This document shows, piece by piece, positions 42,413 to 57,100 of a stretch of 64,000 bases of DNA. The DNA lies in the NCBI GenBank assembly GCA_015698045.1, contig BLAL01000285.1:3226001-3290000 (forward strand). Direction: 5' to 3'. Both the position numbers and the translations under genes were made by a program. Every line of letters begins with the position of its first letter. Positions within the stretch are counted from its first letter, which is position 1. Source of the DNA: Rhizophagus clarus (Eukaryota; Glomeromycota; Glomeromycetes; Glomerales; Glomeraceae). The notes below the pieces were generated by a model that searched no databases, was not told the DNA's origin, and worked only from the letters and a program-made list of their open reading frames with translations.

Positions 42413-45400
42413 TTTGTATAATTTATAAAATATTCAAAAATATCATTATTATTAAATTTTTTTCTTTAAATTACAAAATGTGTTTAAATTAAAAATCTTA
42501 ATATATTACTTAACTAGTAAACATCCAAAATTAATTAAACATAATCTCAAATAAACCTGATCAGACTTGATGCCATTTTTAATGTTCTAGATTACTTTTT
42601 AAAACCAGTGTAGCTTTGCGATATGGTCAAATTTAGATATTGGGATTCAAATTAAGATGTGTTTATTTCAACATTATTATGAATCATTAATTTCCAATTA
42701 TTTAATTTTTTTAATTTACTCTTACCTAATATCATTTTGTTTTAATTAAATAATTCATTTACATAACATTCTTTACATTATACATAAATGACTTAGATGG
42801 ATTTTAACTTTAAAATTTTAAATTTATATATACAAATATTTATTAGTTACTGCATGTATGATCTATAATTTTTATACTGTGAGCATAATAATAAACCTTC
42901 AATATATAGTAAATCAAATAAAAATATTTGCCGATATTATCGATATTGCTAAAACAGTGATGATCAAAACTTAGCTATATTCATGTCGGCAATAATTTTC
43001 CTGCTACATTTAAAAATAAAGCCTGATGCAATATTTGATTCCCTTATAATCACAAAATTTTCTATTACTTCATTTTCTTTATCATACATTTTCGAGTATT
43101 GATGCCAGTTATGTGGGATTAATAGGATTATTCAACATATTACTGCTGTACGAACTAAAATTTGGGATTAAAGCCTCAAGAGTTTATAAATGTCACCTTT
43201 ACTTTCCATGCGGGCCAACACTTATAAGAATCTTCGCAAGATTGGGAACGTATAGTATGTCAAATTTTTGTTATTTAGTAGTTCTTTTCCACTACTCATG
43301 TTATTATTATACCCATTTGCTAATAACTAACCTTACTGTACAGTTTGTACACCATACTTTTTATTCATTTGTCATAATAAAAACCTTTACAGCAGCCCTC
43401 CCAATCTTTTTTCCACAGGTTATTGACTTGATTAGATAGGAAGGAGATTCATTATTATGTGTGTGAAATCATAATATGTGAGATTTGTAAACTTACACTT
43501 AATATTGGTAAAAAGAATGAATTGCAAAATCAAACGAATGTATTTTCTCATTTTTTTTTTCTAAAAAAAAAATTTTTGTTATCGTATCAAAATAAATTTA
43601 TCCAATTAATAGTTTTAATTTTGTTTTACGCTAAAATTGTAAAGATTTTATTTGATTAATTATATATAGTAGTTTTATTCGTGATCAAGAACTCCAATAA
43701 TTAAAAATATATAATTTTTAATTATAAAGATATGCTAAAGTTTATAGCAAGCATTTTTACAAATTCAATCGGAGAATGATTTACCAAAGGAAATAACTAA
43801 GAAATAACATTTGATTAACGTCAAGACATATTCCATCATAAAATACAAGTACTAGGAAACAAGAAACCGTTAGTTCTGTTTAAAGTTTTATTATTCTACA
43901 TGAGCTGGTCATTTTATGACTTCGGATTACGATAGTAAGAATGAACCTCTGACGGTAACTTATTTGATCCCTCACTGAAATAACTACAAAATCATTGTTA
44001 GCAGTGCTTTTTTAAATTTTAATTTTATCTTTTTAATTTTGGTACAAGATAGAAGATGATTACAATATATAATGGCAGATTCAGAATTTGAGGGTGATAA
44101 CTATTGATTATTATTGTAAAAGGTTGTGATACCATGCGATACTTCAAAAAAAATGCCCATTTTCATTGTTTTTAAGATTCACGGATTTCAATTTCTTTAA
44201 AAATAAGTAAAAAAAAAAAATGTTCTAGAATTTTATTTTTTTTATGCTATAAGTCTATTTATCGATGAATGAATTATTATTGAAAAAATTTTTTTTATTA
44301 TTGATGGATATTCGGCCCGCAAAAATTAATATACGCATGACATCAAATGTGAAAGTTACACCGATTTTATTGATTAGGCGTTTTTTTGTATAACTATAAC
44401 TAGATTATAAAAAAAACTTTTTTACTTCCTTACATCTTTTCCTTTTCTCTGCTACTTCTCTACTTCATTATATTATTATACTTCACTATATTTCCAAGAT
44501 TTGACACTAGTAAATTCAAATCAGACTCCTCTCAATTTCCGCTTCACTCTTTTAAATATTAATACTAGCATTGGATTTATTTATAAAATTTTGTTAATGT
44601 AATAATTATTTTCGTTTGTAACAGTAACGTTTAAAATACTTATTTATACATGTGCACTATTATTGAGTTATACACGTGTTAGACCACGTATGACGGTAAA
44701 CGGCTAGTTTTAAATTACAAAATTAAATAAATACAAGAAGTATCGGCCTTAAACATGGAAAATCATATGAAAGATACGTAAATTGATATTTTTTTTTTTT
44801 TATCGCTCGTTAACGGTTAAATTTATATAAAATTAAAACTCTAATATGTAAACATATTCTTTTAGACTGCTACCTAATAGGCAAACCGACCAGGCCTTCC
44901 CCTCGATGTAAGCCCTGTTTTCAATGAAAAAACAACAGGTTATTAATTAACATTATTGCCATATTGTCCAGACTTATTTCACGTGATTTGGAGTAAGAAT
45001 ATTAGATTATTGGAAAAATTTTGTGCGTGTGATTCCACGTTTTATGTAGATAGTTGGTAAATACCAAGAAATATTTGTATTTCTTGCTAATCAATAGACA
45101 TTTAATGAATTACTTTAGATCATTATACTTGTAAGATGGATCTTTAGATACATTGAAGAAATAACAAGGGCAACAAGGTACATAATAATATTTTTATTGT
45201 TTTCAAGTATCTTAAGTATCGTCAAATTTTTAAAAATTTTTCTTTTTTCGAATAATGGAAATAACAAATCCGATTAAGGTCTTCCATGTGTGCTACATTA
45301 TTTTAGGTAGATAGTTAGTTAATGGCGAGACGTAACACCCAGTCATAGTAATACATTAATAACCATCTGTTTAGTATCAGTTCTATAAAGTTTTCTTCTG

Positions 45401-47106
45401 GATGATCTCTCAAGTTTTTTTATTACAAAAAAAATTTTTTATTATATTAAATAAAAAAAAAAATAAATATTAATATCTTCAATTGTAACTGTATAATGGA
45501 ATTTTTTTTGATTTATCGTGTTCAAAAATAAATTTATTTCATTATTATCTCATTGAAAATGTATAAGTAAGCTTATCCGATCAAGAATTGAACTTAAAAG
45601 GTAACTATAGTTACGAATAGCGAATACAGTACGAACGAAAATTTATGAATAGATCAGATCATACAGATTATAGTACACATTAAAATTTGATTTTGAGAGT
45701 ACCATAAGTTCGTTAATGATACTATTATTAATTGCATAAATTTCAGTCTAGCATCATGCATGTTGGTGTGTTGTTCAATAGCCACAAGAAAACTACAGTT
45801 CCTAAAAACATGAGAAATAAAATAAAGAGTTAAAACAAGTATGGTTTCCAAGCCGATGGTATAAATTGATAATTAACATAAAAACAAAAGAAAACAAGAA
45901 TAACTAATACAAATAAAGGAACTGTTCACTAACCTATAGTTTTATTTTATTTTTAAAAATTTTCAAAATGGAAAACAAAGTGAAATAAGACATTTATGCA
46001 TTATTACATATTAAGGAAATTAAGTTTCTGAAAAGAAATTTCATATTTCACATACAATATATTCTGTAAAGATAAATAAATTCTAGTTTTTTATTATTAG
46101 AAATTCCCGTATAAAGATACAATAACTCAATGTTTTTTCAGTTTGACTTGCATTAACAAAATATAACCAATTGAATTTGTTTTAATTTTTTTTTAAAAAT
46201 TCGTGCTGTTATAAAAACATCTATAACTTCATTCAAAGCTTATAAATGGTGTATTTATAGGATACAGATTTTTTAAAGAATATTGGACACGAGAAAAAAG
46301 CCTTTACACATCACAGATCACATGTGCGAGCTTTTTTGGTAACACTGGGAAAGATTGTCTCTATCATGAGTCGTTACAATGTAATTCATTTATAAGATTA
46401 GTTCGTTAGTAGTTAGTCCAACTAAGTTCCCGGCTTGTACTGATTCGACACGTTTTTCCGACTAACTGTATATGGAAGCGATCAAAGGTTAGATTGATCA
46501 TTTAATAAATATATGGTCAAACAAAAGTAAGTGTTAGAATCAATCAAAGTTACAGGTCACGAAAATGTCGCATTATCAAATAATTTAGTATGCTTTAATT
46601 TGTAAATGAGGTGAGATTAGGCACTTCAGCGCTTAATGACACGCTTATGCCCACCATGAATACAATAAGACCTAATTTTGTTGATTCAAAATTAGTTTTT
46701 CCGCAAATCTGTCCCTTTTTCGCATTTCGCGCCAAATGTAAACTAATTTTCTATATCTTCGAGGAGATCTTAAAAGGATTTCCTTATAGCAAAATTGAAA
46801 GTGCGTATTGAGATTATAAGTATTATTAGTATTTAATAATCCAAATCAAAAAAAAAGAAGCAAAGAATATACAATAGAATATACGCTTTAATTATATTTG
46901 ATTATGTGGAATTAAATCTTATTTGATTTTAGCAGTTTTCAAGCTAGTGTAATCATTCTATTTATTATATGTTCGCACGGAATGTTTGATTAAACACTCG
47001 GACGTTTGACAAAGAAATTAATATATCACGAATCAGTTTAGCATGTGATAATATTATAATCACATGTGATTAAATTACATCACTTCACATCATGCTTTTT
47101 TTTTTT

Positions 47107-47138
<32 letters not shown>

Positions 47139-50002
47139 AAAAAGGAAAATATAGATTTATAGGGTTCTAATATTAGATAAGAGATTTATATTAATGTTAC
47201 CGCTGTAGGGTTAATAACAGTACTATGAAAAGTAAAGAAGTTTGGAAATTCTATTATCACTAGCAATTTGTCCATTCGATAAAGAATTTTCTCTCATTTT
47301 TCCATATTTGATATATTGATAAATTAATAAATGGAAAATTTTCTACAATGAAATATCCTAAAGTAAAATTTTAGAGAATGCAATAATAATTATGACAATA
47401 CGATATGCATAGCGTAAAATGTGGGGATAAAGTTCAGGGGTTCTCAAATTCCTTGTTTCACATGGTAACACAGTGTCAAAATGAGTTATTTTTCGATATC
47501 AAACAATATCTTTCAATTTCTTATTCATTTTATGAAAAAAAAAAAAAAAAAAAAAAATTTTTAACTTGCTTCTCTACTGTTATCAATGAGATTAAAAGGA
47601 GAAAGTGAAACATGTTAAAGTATAATATTGGCGTAAAAAATTATTTTACACCCGATGTGATTAATAAAGCTAAAAGTGGAAAATTTTCCCCACACAAACA
47701 TGTCATTCATATAATTTCCCCACACTGTGTCAAAAAAAAAAAAAAAATGATGTTGATTGTTTAATTAATTTTAACTTTAAAAAAAAAAGGCGCCGGAAAA
47801 ACTAAATATATATCGTGTAACAAAATAATTTTTAACTTCTTTTTTAATTCTGTAATCTTTATTTATTATATAAGGAAATTCATTTTCTTGCTTATTTATT
47901 GTTCTTCGCAACTTTATGACAATCAAAGATTATCAAAAATTATTTTACCTTTGCTTCTTTGGTAAATAATCATTTGAATGGCGTTTAGATAACATATTAT
48001 TGGAGTTGTGTAACATAAATTTTTGGATTTCTCTGGTTAATTTTTTTATTTATTTGTCAGAATGAAAGTCTTTGCTTATATAATCCGGAAATCGACTCCG
48101 TTCCAAAAAGATTTACTAAATATTTATTTGACATTTTATTATAATCATATGATTATCAATCAATCTTCCACAGTTTGAAAGTATGATGTCAAAGATTGTC
48201 AACTTCATTTCAAATAATTCAAAATATTTGTTAGCCAAGCATTTTTTACGACGGCCGACATTATTCTACAATCAAACAAATACATTTTTATAAAACATTA
48301 GATTAATAATCTTTCAGTTTTTATTCTTTGATATTCAATACAGTATTACAAACGGATAGCATTCAAAGCAACAAGTACGCCCATTAAAACTGCATACAAT
48401 AAAATCATTACCTGTATTCTTTTTACTAAAATTTCTCTTTTACTTTATACAAAAGCTAAACCTTAAATTGACATTCTTTTTTTTTCGAAGTTTCTGAATA
48501 GAATGTTGAAAAAAAAAAAATCTCCTTAATAACAATAATCGGAATTTGAATATGGATACAATTAGGAAATTTTTTTACAGAGTTTTAATTTTCAATGATT
48601 TAACGAAAAATTTTTATGATCAATATACAATTGATATTACAATAATAATTCCTGTTCGAGTTCAGGATCAAATGTTAATTTCATTCAATTATTCTTTAGA
48701 GAAGATTGATTGTAACACATGTGTCATGTCGTCGTTACAAAAAATGATTTTCATATGAAACACGATATGATTGGACGTTGAAACTTTAATTTGGTTTGAC
48801 ATTGCACTATTATAGTAAAGGTTAAATTTAAAATTTAGGGATTCATTAATGTGTCGCTATTTTTAATTCGTCAGTTTTTTTTTTTCTTTTTTTGATAAAT
48901 GTTATTATTAGTAATCTTTATTTAACGGAAATGAAAGAAATAATAAATGTGTTCAGTTTGTAGATAATTTTATAACTTTAGTATCACAGTATAAATCCCA
49001 TTTCATAATAATCGTTATTTACCCCACAACATTAAATGACACTTCTGTTCCATTTATCATGATGAATGGTTCTTTTTTTTTTTTTTTTTTTTTGTTTGTT
49101 TATCCGAAAATCGAAAGACAATTATTATTCAATTTAATAAAGTACAATGATTGTTGTTTTTCCTTGTTTACTTGAGTTTTGGCGTTTCATTAAAGTTTCT
49201 CTTTCTTCTCTTTCCTAATTTTGTCATATTCTAAGATTAAAGATAAATTTGATAATGAAAACGTAGCAGGGTTCACTTAATATTGTCTTGATACTTTATA
49301 TTTATGAATCTTTTCTATATAGTTAGAGTAAATAAATAATATAAATTCATTTTATTAAATGATTACAAATACAGTTTCTTAGTTCTTAAACATGTGAAAT
49401 GATGATATTCCAATTCATATGACATAACACAAGCGCGCAATTTTACTATATTTGTTATTGATTTAATGCAAGTTTTTTTTTTGCACATTTTTTTTTCTTT
49501 GTCCAATGAAACAAATAAAATCTGGCGCAATACTGCGGCATAAAAATTAAATTTCCCCAGTAAAGTTCCCCCCACAAAATGTCAAAAAAAAAAAAAAAAA
49601 AAAAAAAATTCTCACAGGAGGCGTCATTCATTAAAAAAAAAAAAATCTCTTCCGTAATTTCTTTATTTGTTTACTTAACTATATTTAGACCGGAAAAACC
49701 GGAAAAATGAGAACTTTACTAAATATACAGAGTATAAAGTATTAGACGTGACTCGTATTCTATCATCCCTAACGAAACATTCCCCTTATAGTAATCATCA
49801 CTTTGTGAATTTATATTTGTATTATTTATAATATGGACATGTATTACTACATGATATCTATTGCACATAATTATAAATATAACCGACTCGAGCAAAAAAA
49901 AAAAAAATTTTTTTTGAGAACAAAAAAAAATAAAAATAAAATAATAAATAATAAACATACATAATTACAAATTAAAGAATTACCTATAAACACGCTTTAA
50001 TT
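42413..50002. other. AT-rich gene desert (7.6 kb)
   Basis: No frame longer than 108 codons, and none with a recognisable domain or neighbouring splice-compatible exons. Long homopolymer runs at 47100-47125, 47535-47560, 49073-49094 and 49588-49608. The segment TTCCCC(C)CACA..TGTCA followed by an A run occurs at 47683-47745 and 49552-49608. Confidence 0.5.
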
Positions 50003-50566
50003 ATGAATCAAAACGACGATTTTCAATCTTTTCAAGATAATAATAGCTCATCCATCCCCTCTTCTCAAACAAATGGTTTTATATCACAAGAGAACGCTAA
50101 TTTACGCCAGGACGTCAACTTCTCAAGTCAATATGATTCGACTTCAATGGGGCCTCAACAAACTCAAATTAACGTTCCAACTACAGACTCTCAAATTCAA
50201 AGTCATCCTAAAAAATTTGATTTTCGGCCATATGACGATTTGGTCACTTATCACATTGAATGTGAAAGTTTGACCGGCGATTTTATTTTAAAATTATTGA
50301 ATGATCAACATGATCAACCATCTTATATCACACAATTTAAAGAAAGCAAAAATCGATTCATTTTCTTTTATAGGCAACTTTATGATAATCAAATTTTTCA
50401 GATAACTTGTGAAATACTTCCTTCTCCTTTGAATAATAATTGTTTGAATCATTTTTGTAATATTATAACCGAACAGAATATCAAGGAGCAGTTAACCTTT
50501 GCACCATATCAAAAAAAATATCTTAAACATCATTTAGAATCATATTTAGGTAACAATTTACTTTAA
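50003..50566 (+). CDS. Single-exon gene, function unknown (Q/N/S-rich N terminus)
   Basis: 187 residues from the ATG at 50003 (MNQNDDFQSFQDNNSSSIPS). Residues 1-75 are Gln/Asn/Ser-rich and probably disordered. Residues about 75-187 look folded: PYDDLVTYHIECESLTGDFI, FKESKNRFIFFYRQLYDNQI, FQITCEILPSPLNNNCLNHF, ending QKKYLKHHLESYLGNNLL. The C-terminal part has the hydrophobic pattern and Tyr/His/Cys content of a compact domain, but no family is recognised. The frame has no interruption in a region where spurious frames are short, and an A-rich leader precedes the ATG. Transcription factor-like or nuclear roles are possible for such layouts, but nothing shows it. Confidence 0.6.
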   Translation: MNQNDDFQSFQDNNSSSIPSSQTNGFISQENANLRQDVNFSSQYDSTSMGPQQTQINVPTTDSQIQSHPKKFDFRPYDDLVTYHIECESLTGDFILKLLNDQHDQPSYITQFKESKNRFIFFYRQLYDNQIFQITCEILPSPLNNNCLNHFCNIITEQNIKEQLTFAPYQKKYLKHHLESYLGNNLL

Positions 50567-51009
50567 ATCTTTTATATTTTACAAATGAAAACGAATTTGT
50601 GAAAACTTTATTAGGATGATAAAGCAAAATGTATTATAAAGATGTGTTAAAAAAAATATTATGTTATTTTATAGTTTATTCATTATATGTTGTATGATGT
50701 GTTATTATATGTAATTGTTGTATTATTAGTAAACATTGTACATTTATTAAGTTTAATTAATAAATAATTATTAGTGTTGTTATGCTTTTAAATATGTAAT
50801 ATTTACAACTTAAATATTTAAAGTGCAATAACAAAACTTATCGACCATTATTAGATTGTAAGTATATATTTGTTATTCCCTGGATATCGAATGAATAACT
50901 AAAATACCACTGATTTCTTGGGAGGAATATTTCAACCAGTAAAGTTGGGTGCAATGCCGATTGCTAGAAGTAACTAACAGTAGTCAGGCTGAATTATTAA
51001 AAAAAAAAA
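50567..51009. other. AT-rich flank of the LINE
   Basis: No gene. Ends in an A run (50998-51011) that abuts the LINE's 3' tail; a target duplication could not be identified with certainty. Confidence 0.45.
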
Positions 51010-51185
51010 AATTTTTATTTTATTTTTATTTTTACTGGAGGATCACCTCGTACATGTGAAGACAGAAATACTTGTCAAAACAAGTCGTAATATCGGAGTA
51101 CATGAATACAACTAAATATAGAAACTATATCTATGTCGGGATCTGATTTAGTTATTATCAATATAAAAGAGATAACCTAAATCAC
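51010..51185 (-). repeat. LINE 3' tail, shared with 4983-5155
   Basis: Plus-strand reading TTTTATTTTATTTTTATTTT, then GGAGGATCACCTCGTACATG, to GATAACCTAAATCAC; about one substitution in ten relative to the copy at 4983-5155. Confidence 0.85.
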
Positions 51186-51189
51186 TAGT

Positions 51190-54100
51190 ATAAAGAACTA
51201 CCTAAAAAAATCCCAGAATCATAATAAAAAAAAAAGGTGATACGTTAAGCGTAAAAATAAAATTTAAAACCAGACAAAGAACCAAAAAACTATTATTATA
51301 AAAATAATGATGAAAATTAAAAGAAGAAAAATCTATATTAAAAATGTCATTATGCTGTCTATGCGTGTGCCATGAACCCGAATGTAAAAAATTACAACTG
51401 GTGTATCTAATAAATGTGTCTTGTTTAAATCTAGCTAAAGGATTATTATTTTCTATTAAATTAAAAGGATCAAATGGAGCATGACGTGAATTATTGTGAA
51501 CCTGATGAGGGTCTGTCAGAGAATTCGAAGACTTCCCTTCGTTATTTAAAATAGTAAAAGCAGTGTAATGCGAACGCTTTCGATTGTTTTTTTGTCAAGC
51601 GGAAAGTTGAACGGTATGACTTTTTGTCTCTTTTAGTGATGCTGAGGATAGATCTTTCAAAATTGTGAATATTTTGGGCATGTGTATTCCAAATTTCTTT
51701 GTGAATGTCATTTTGTATGGCTGCGAATATATCTAACATGACCTTGTTTCGAAGGTGAACGTGTCAAGGAATTAATTGAGAAATCAATTCTACCAAAAGT
51801 TTTGGGAAAAAGTTGTGAATAAGCAACCGATGAACGTCTGTAATGAAGTCGGATGGATTGTCAGTAATCCTGGAAAAAAAGTTAGATGAAGTGACGTGAG
51901 CAATTAGGTCAGTCTCAATCAATGCGTCCCTCAGAAGAGAGTTCAATGTGTCAATCAATGTGCTAGAGTGTTTTAGTAATATGCCAAATAAGGCGTTTAC
52001 AGAGTTAACACAGTGTCCAATGTGATCGTTTGTGTCAGGTTCCTGGCCACAAGTAGGACAGAGTAAAGGTTGCTTTGGATATAAAGCCGGATAATATAGT
52101 TGTCATTTATCCAAAGTTGGCAGATGAAAAGTAGCTGATTTTACTTTGTATGATTGAATAGCCGAAAGTTTCCAACTTATTGGGGAGTCCAAGGGGTTAC
52201 ATTTAATCCATTTCGATGTAAGGTCCCAGTCAATTAAATTAGCCAAAATACTATCAGTAATAGGAGCGTATGATGAACTATTCATGAGTCTAGTGAATTC
52301 AGCTGCCGCTGTAGGCATATTACAGAATTTTCTAATATTTTTGGTAATAGAAGCCATTCCATTCCAAACAAATGTGGCCAGTTGAGCGGATATAAACGAG
52401 GATTTATTAGAATGAGATCGTTTCTCAGAACACCGGCTTTAGCTAAATTGTCAGCTATATCATTATTTTTGATGCCATTATGAGCTTTCAGCTTAATAAA
52501 GGTGACTAATAAGTATTTTTGAAAGACCAGTTCTCTGATAGTATACCATAGATCGTAATTGTTGATTTTTAATTATTGCCTGATGGAGAGCATACGATAT
52601 TCGTTAATAAAAGTGTAAAAAGTATGAATGCAGTTCTGTGAGTCAGTGTTAATGACACACGAGCTGTTTGAAGGAATACTAAGTAGGACAGTTAAAATGG
52701 AAAATATTTCAGCATGGGTAGAAGAAGGTGAAAAGCAAGAGCATTCTTGAAATTGTAGTCTGGGTGTGTTTGGAGCCACTTGAATCCATCCAAAACTATA
52801 TCGACATTCAGGGGTTCCTATATGACTTAAAGATCCATCTGTAAAAAAATTAAAAGATCGATAGGAACTAAAAGTGATTAAACTATTCTTAAATTGATTA
52901 ACATAAAAAGGTGAAACTAATAAACATTTAGAAATAAATGAAAAATCAAAATCAAAAGTATAAGAAACAGATGAGTGAATAGTGGTAGAAAGTGAATCAA
53001 TACTATTATTAATATTGTATAAGGTAGGAGTGGTTGAAAAGAGGTTTAAATAATTATTGTACGAAGTGAGACAAATTAAATGTAAGAGTTTGTTTAATAA
53101 TAAAGAAGATTTAGGTAGATATGTCGAATTAAATTTTTTAACCCATTCTTGCGTGTAAGGTGTAGTTTTAATTATGTTGCACAAAGAGGTTTTGATACTC
53201 CTGATACAAGTATATTTCCAACCATGATGGTAATTGGGCTCCCGTATATGACAACCTGGATATGGGTAAATAGTGTGGTGACTGCTATTAGGAGTACAAG
53301 AAGCGTTCGAATTGTGTGTTGTGGTTAAAGGTATCAGAATATAGTGTTGAAAAAAGGTGATTGATGTACTGTAAGTGTTATCCTGTTTGATAGTTTTTTC
53401 TAGAACCAAGTCAACTTTTTCTTTTGGACAGTTGTTGTTCCAAAAAGCTATGAATTGTGAACAAGAGTAATATAATTTGTTGTCCGAAGTATTGCTTGGG
53501 ATCTGCAGTCAGGTTATATTGTAGCTATGAACAATAATATTTTCTAAAGGAGTAATAAGTCTTCTGTGATTGCTAAGCGTGTAATTGTCTTCTATGTGTG
53601 AAAACCATTTAGGTTTAAGTCCTTTATAATTGTTTTTATTAACAATTTTAACTTCTTCTCATGTTAACAAGTGGTATCCCAATAGTGAAACCAGTTGATC
53701 CATGTATAAGATATGTTTCTTAGCCAAAGATTTAAGTGCTTTAGAGTTCAGGTCGGGAATGTAATTCCTAATTGGGTATTTTCCTTGCAAAGTGGTTAAA
53801 TCAAAATTTGGTAAAATGTTAATGTTGTATGAATTTAATAATCGGATAGCTTTAGTTAAGTAAGTAGGGCGTACTAAGGTATTATAAAAAGGTATTATAG
53901 ATAAGGGGAACGAGGGTAACCAAAGTTCTTTTAATGTGTATGTAATTTTGTGAAGGGTTATCAGGGATAATATTGGCGTATTAAACAGTGCTGTTAATAT
54001 ACTGCTTTGCGCCTTTACCTGGTTTGCAAAAAGGTCATTGATATAAGGGAATAAAGAATTGTATATAATGTAATTAGGAGTTGACGTTGAAAGATTAAAT

Positions 54101-57100
54101 TTGTGTTTAAAAAGTTTTTTAAGGGGTGCCATGATTTTCTTGAACCTTGGAGTAAGGTAATATAGTAAATTGCATCTGATATTCCAGATGCGGTAATAAG
54201 ATTTTGTTAATAAGATAGGTGATATGATCATGGGTTATATCCTTTCTCATGATGGTGATGAGCATCGCTCTAACTGTTGCTTTTAATTTCTTGATAATAG
54301 GAGTGTATGCGTTGAATCCATTGATTTGGATGCCAAGTAATCTTTCACTATCTGTTTTCTTGGTGACGGGCAAGGAAATTTGTTGATCGTTTATGGATAG
54401 TGTAATGGTATTGGTTTTAGGTACATTAGTAATAATTTTGTATTTGTTGATGTTGACTTAAATGTCAGTTATTTTGTAAAAAGAATTGGCAATGTTTAAT
54501 TTTTTGTTAAGTTGATCGAGGTTGTTGGTTATCCAAGATGTATCATCGAAATAAGCCATGACCGTAGAGCGATAGTGTTGAATGTTATCAGAGTCTGGAT
54601 GAAGAACATGATGCATTCGATTAAAGGAACATTGAAAGTAGAGATCTGACTGTTGATGTATGTATATAAAGAGTGGATTATAATAAAGGATCCAGAGTAA
54701 GGGAGAGATGATTTCTCCCTGGTGAATTCCTTGGGTCATGGAAAAAGGAGAGGTTAAATTGTTGTCTGGTAAAATTACTTGATTGGTACAGTTGGTGAAT
54801 AAATCACATAAAATAGAAGTAATTTGAGAAGGCATTTTAATCGACAAAAGTGCCAGGCGTAATAGACTTATATTCATCCTGTTGTAAGCTTTACTCAAAT
54901 CCTGTAAAGCGAGCCAGAAGGGAACGTTGAGTTTATTAACTATTTCTATGCTATGTTGAATTTCAAATAGAGGCTCTAGACATGATTGTCCTAAAATTCC
55001 TGCTCAGTTATTATAAGTCGTAATGTGATTGTTGTTAGCTAAAATGAAATTAAGTTGTTTCGATAAGATGGATACATATAGTTTTCTGGGCGTTTCCAAT
55101 AAAGTGATGGGTCTGGTATTGCTCAACTGGCTGTTCCAATCCTGAGGTTTAGGTATTGGGAAAATATAGGCAAGTTTCCAAGCTGAAAGTATGCAGTTGT
55201 TGTTAAAGCAGTAATTATAAATGTGTAATAAATAAGAGCGTCCTTGGTGACCCAAGTGTTTGATATCCTCATAGGTGATTTTAGAAGGACCTGGAGCTTT
55301 GTATTTTGCCGCGTCATGGATAACTAAATTTAAATTATCCATTGATAGAGGCTGAAAAAGAGGAGACCATATGTTATCGTTAATGTCTTATCGTGGTGAA
55401 TATATCTCGTTCCAAGGTGATGGAAGGTTATTGGGTAATGTATAGTAAACACTATGCGGTGAACTAGCATAGGATTGAAAATGTTGACGAGTTAAGGCCT
55501 CAATTTTGTTTGGATCTGTGGTAAAAGCGATCACGTTATTTTTGTCAGTGTATTGTAATTTTGTGAGTTTGATTTTTCTAGGTTGTCTGTTGAATATAGA
55601 ATATAACATTTTAGATTGGTTATCAGTTAAATTATTATTGCGGGCTTCTACAAAATATTCGATGTTGTTTTTTGTTATTTCGTTTTTTGTTATATTGTAG
55701 TTGAAACGTAGAATTTGGAGAAATTGTTTGAGGTATTTTTTTGTAGTTTCAAAATTATCTAAAGTAATACATTTCGGTATTATAAAAGAAGAGATGGTTG
55801 GGTTAGTAGCTTGCGCTTTTTTAATATTAAGAAGAAATCTATAATATGGTGTCCAATGTGATCCCCAATAAGTATTCCAATGAGTATTTTCTATATCATT
55901 AATTTTCGTATATGTCGGATGAGAAGTGTCGTGAGTGTTGGATTTGGTTAGTAGAATATTACAGGTGTGTATAATTCTTTTGCCATTGAATGTTTGTAGA
56001 AGTCTTTGCAATTTAAAGACTTTGTTGTAAGCTTGTCTTAGTTTCAACAGAGCGCTATAAGGATTTTGTGGAGAATTTTTTTTGGGTAAAATTGATTTAA
56101 GGTCATCGACCATATTAACAAAGTGAGACCATGATTGATCTAGGTCTTCCTGTGAATTAATGTTTGGTAGCGGTGTATTGAAAATAACCTCGCTATGTTG
56201 TTCATAGTCGTTCCAAGTTTGAGCAGTTATATTTTGGTAATTGATTTTATCTGGAGAAGGTACGTCATCCAGTTTTTTGTATATTAAGGTGACAGGTTTC
56301 GTGGTAAAGAAAAATTTATTGATTAAACAACCCACTAATTTATGATCTGTATAAAAGAATTGATGTTCATTAATATTATGTGTGAACGCATGATAAGTAT
56401 GCGGTAAAAAATTGGAAGAGGCAAAAATGTAGTCAATTCTGTTAACTATGTGTGTTGCTGAAGGTGAACTGTTAAAATGTTTAATTACGTCTTTGAATTG
56501 AAATTGTTTTAATAAAGGGATAATGTTATCAATAGGATTTGATTCATTAAAGTTGTTTTTTGTGATGTGGTATTAAAATCTCCTAATATAAGATAATGAT
56601 CTTGAGGGTTATTTAAGGATAAAAATTTGTGTATATAATTATAACAGTCTTGTCGTAACATAAAATTACTTCTAGTGGCTGAGGCAGGGAGATAAACTCC
56701 AATAAGGTGGAAAAAAAGGTGTTGTTTAAAGCCAAAATTTAGGTGTAATATTCGACCGTGTGTTCTAGTGTTTAAAATTAGGTGTTGATAAAAAAATGAG
56801 TCCAATATGATGGCAATGCCAGAACCTTTGTTGTCTCCTGCCCTATAAAAAATAAATGTCCAGAAAATGTTATCAAAAATGTCTGGAAAATGTCCGGAAT
56901 AAATCTGATGTGTCCGGAAAATGTCCACTTTTTTGGTACATGTCTGACACACTTCTGATACTTAAAATTTTGACATGTCCTAACTTTGTCCAGAATTCGT
57001 CCAGTATTTGTTCGGTATAAAATTTTGGACAAATTCTGGACAGTTAAACCTGGACAAATTCTGGACATAGTAAAAAAACCAGATAGATAAATTCCGGACA

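Noticed and set aside
43113..43439. 108-codon frame MGLIGLFNILLLYELKFG... as a membrane protein gene
   Set aside because: Hydrophobic only because T-rich codons give Phe/Leu/Tyr; no homology, no paired exons, no promoter context.
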